From positions 10,078,442 through 10,142,441 of the forward strand of contig JACDQD010000008.1 of NCBI GenBank assembly GCA_019843655.1: DNA of 64,000 bases, written 5' to 3'. The notes under the pieces are model-generated. The model was not told the DNA's origin. It did no database searches and worked only from the letters and a program-made list of their open reading frames with translations. The DNA is from Lethocerus indicus. Its lineage: Eukaryota; Arthropoda; Insecta; Hemiptera; Belostomatidae. The first letter of the stretch is position 1. Every line of letters starts with the position of its first letter. The translations under genes and the position numbers were made by a program. Positions 61,001-64,000 of this stretch are shown here, one piece after another.

Positions 61001-64000
61001 GGTCTGTCGCAAGAAGCGGTGGGGCTGACGGCTTAACGCGGCGGATCCCTCCTCGCGTTCGAAGCCCCTCGAATCCGCCATTCTTCCTAACACAGCGCGC
61101 GGCCTAACAACCGAATTCAATTTGCATAATTCCATCCGTACGCGTGCCCGACACCCGATACGCAACCGGTGCGTCGCCCCCGGACGGTTACATCAGCCGC
61201 AGCCCGGGAAGAAATAGAAGAACATTTGGCCGCCCTTTTGTGTCACTTGTAAAAATAGCGAGAAGTGTATTTGTGAAACGTCCGTCTCCTGTTTTTAAAA
61301 CGTGGCTCCGGTCGGCGGTAAAATCAGACCCCCGCACGTACACAACGGGTTATGGGTATTTATCACCGCACTGTATCACAAAAGTCCGCTAATGATACCG
61401 CAAATACGAATATAATACAACTCGCAACGTTAATCAAGACGTGACCGACAAGTCACTTCCGAAAGCGCCGTAGTAATAAAAAATTACGCCACCGGCAGAC
61501 AGGAATTAAAAATCGAAAGTGGATTTTCGTATTCGTGGGGAAATTGAAAGTACTTCGTCATATTAAGCCCTAATTCAAATAGCTCTATATCGTCATAAAT
61601 ATAATCGTTCTAATTGCATACTAAACTTTAGCTTCTAATCTTGTGAAATACTGAATTGAAATTGCGGTACACTGTCATTTTTAGAGCGTTCAAGACTTCC
61701 ATTCATACATACACCGAATTTTGCTAAGGTCCGAAGAATGCTCAAATGTTTTCAGATATATTTATTTCCGGTCGAATTGTCGGTAGGAGAGAAGAGGAAG
61801 GACCTTATAGAAGAGAAGAAGTTCCGGAGGGTGTGCCGATGGGGAAGAGAACAGTGTGTATTCAATTGTCCCTAGGTGGAGGGTAGATCTCCCCTACAAT
61901 AATAACGGATACCTCAGTTTCCCGCCTAGCCAGTAGTGGAACTAATCTTAACGAGTTTCCTTTCAACGGTTAAATAATCTACGTATAGGAGGGTTGAGAA
62001 AACAGCCGGTGTCATATTCGGTCCATTGCTGCATTCCGCCTTAGCGCCGGGCCTCGGATGAACGACCTCCGTGAAAGGACGGTTTTCTCCGTGTCGACAG
62101 AATGACAATATATTTTCCGATATAGAGCCAACCAACAATGGGGCCACGCCTCGGAGAGAGAGGGAATCAGAAGTGTCCGCTGTGTATTCGGGCAGTGGAA
62201 AATGCACAAGAGGGCCGGCCCGCGCTATTGCCGCGAATTGAGCCTAATTGGCGGCTGTAGTGCCCGTCCTCGCTCGCATAAATCAACCATCGAAGTCATT
62301 AGGAAATCGAGTCCCGATTTCCTATTCCAATTTGACTTCCTGGGACCTTCGAGAATCTGTTTCCATTCTCAAACAGGGAGAGTCTAAGGAATAGAGAGAG
62401 AAATTACACACCGGATATTCTATGTATAGAATCGCATTGTATGTGGCCACTAGTAAAGTTCATACAGTTCACAAGAGAGAGATAGGTCCAGTGGATCCTC
62501 TATACTACCATCGAATATGGTTACCGCTTGGGGTAGGTTTTTGGGAGAAGAAAAATTCAAGCATTCCGCCAGACAGGTTTGTTTTAAACGAAATCTCAAT
62601 ATTTATTTTAAGCCACTACAGTAAACCGATCAAGTCGCAGTTTATAATTTCTTCAGTGAGGTTTTATTTGTCTTGATTGTAACTGTCGTATAAACGTTCA
62701 TAATACATATCTTTCGGGCATTTTATCAGGCCGAATATCCAAAACACAAAGTGGGAAGTGGCGGTTCTCCTGGCTGGGGCTTCCGAACTGGTAATGGGAC
62801 CCGAAATGCGGGGTACCTGGGTGGGGTTTTACGAGGGTGAGCGGCCCCGGCCACCGAGGCTTCCTCCACAACGTTACAGGTATAAGGAGGACGCACACAG
62901 GATCTTTCACACACAAGAATAGTAGGGCTTTCAAACCCTGACAACGATGTTTCCATTGTTCGACGAGCCCCCTTTTCGCAGGCTTAGAGGGTCGCTCCAA
63001 CCGTAAATTCGTCCCGAATTATAATTTACAGGCCTTTCGAGGCTAGATGTGTGTTTTATACGGCCGAAATAAATAACAGTGTACAATCTAAAATTTTCAG
63101 TACGATTCATTTCAATAGGGCAATTAGATTTTAGTATTCCACAGAGGAGCATTTCAATAATTATATGAAGGAAGGAAAACATCTAAGAACTGAGAATATT
63201 CTAAATGTACATATATATTATTAGTTATTACCGCTTACTTTCAAGTTACTAAATAGCTATATTCAAGTTATGCCATAAGATGGGTTAACGAATAGATATC
63301 GTCCATCTATGCTTAATTCATAAAAGTAGCATAAAAATTAATCTTTCAACCGATACACAACAAGAATGAAAGTGTAAATAACGGTATGAAAAACTCCCTC
63401 TTCATTCTATTGTTCAATCCCGTTATATTCTACCGCGGTTATTTTTCAACAAATCTTTGGAACCATAAATTTATTGTTTGGAATGAATTATAGGACCCAA
63501 TCCTGCGCCTACTCCTTCCTGTAGTATCGGTCTCAACGGGACCTATCATAGACCCGACTGTAGCGCGACGATGATTATGACATTAATTTAAATGCTCCAA
63601 GCTCATCTCTGCGCCACCGCGTCTCGGCAAAACGGTGCGGATAAAACGTGAAAAAGAAATCCGTACAAGTCAAGTTTAGCTGAGTGAGTGTCTGGCGTGA
63701 GCGGGCGGGTCAGAAGCCGCCGACTCTGCAGTCTACGTCCGATACTTCGTCCTGCATTGTTTCCGCCCTAACAATATCGTATTGTTAACAACATCGTAAC
63801 AGTAATGGATTTTTTTACTAAAAAAAATGCAATTATGCGATCGCTGCCCTCATTTGTATGGCACATTCAGTTCTAAGAAAGGTTGATTTACTGTCTTATA
63901 TTTTGTTTGTTAGTTTTGTAGTTGTAAATTTTAATAGTTGGTCTATCTGGGATATGGTTACTGACTGTTTCCTGTTGGGAAAGTTTTCTTTTTATTACAA
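58067..64000. other. Stretch without supported gene
   Basis: AT-rich DNA. A purine-rich strand at 60130-60316 gives about 60 open codons without a start or clear splice sites. An imperfect TTA run at 58957-58971, a purine-rich tract at about 61785-61830 and a hairpin at 62300 are the only structures noted. Minus-strand frames at 61926-62207, 62698-63000 and 62931-63182 show no domain. Confidence 0.5.
62300..62324. repeat. Hairpin, 10-bp stem and 5-nt loop
   Basis: TAGGAAATCG, the loop AGTCC, then CGATTTCCTA. The stem is perfect and the loop short, so it would fold well as RNA on either strand, but it is not followed by a T-run. Confidence 0.55.

Noticed and set aside
1..64000. Bacterial or phage operon
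   Set aside because: No long co-directional frames, no consistent ribosome-binding sites and coding density near zero, so a prokaryotic reading does not fit.

Overview
This window looks like AT-rich eukaryotic nuclear DNA, roughly 40% G+C by eye. It is most like intron and intergenic sequence of an arthropod or another animal whose CpG is not depleted. No frame exceeds about 175 codons, and the longest frames sit in GC- or pyrimidine-rich patches where stop codons are rare. Shine-Dalgarno-spaced gene strings, rRNA, tRNA cloverleaves, CRISPR arrays and recognisable transposon proteins are all absent to my reading. I recognise no protein family with certainty, so I assign no gene symbols. A composition-matched artificial sequence cannot be fully excluded. 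Microsatellites, tandem duplications and a 27-bp perfect hairpin argue for natural DNA, but only weakly.

Most of what can be supported is a set of short candidate exons. Each is an open frame bounded by a pyrimidine-rich 3' splice site and, where given, a consensus 5' splice site. By my own rough reckoning, several such acceptor/donor pairs would arise by chance in 64 kb read on both strands, so most are given low confidence. The best are: (a) a minus-strand 94-nt exon at 26830-26923 encoding a complete single transmembrane helix; (b) plus-strand exons at 52425-52508, 56615-56732 and 58028-58066, whose phases fit one another and end in a stop; (c) a plus-strand pair at 50767-50803 and 51225-51301, also phase-compatible; (d) a minus-strand pair at 44585-44643 and 44478-44516 around a 68-nt intron; (e) plus-strand frames running from strong acceptors to a stop at 5297-5426, 10239-10446 and 36836-37066.

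Layout: 1-5.5 kb holds a truncated frame at the left edge and two plus-strand candidate exons. 5.5-26 kb is mostly empty, with isolated candidates at 10.2, 17.6, 18.5 and 24.4 kb and two TATA-like sites. 26.8 kb holds the membrane-helix exon. 27-36 kb is mostly empty, with microsatellites and a few micro-exon-like pairs. 36.5-37.1 kb has a promoter-like motif followed by a candidate terminal exon. 43-58 kb has the densest set of candidate exons on both strands, a hairpin cluster at 47.8-48.2 kb and a pyrimidine-rich patch at 49.5-49.8 kb. 58-64 kb shows one clear hairpin and no gene. How these pieces work together cannot be told from the sequence. At most, one multi-exon plus-strand gene around 50-58 kb and one minus-strand membrane-protein gene near 27 kb are suggested.
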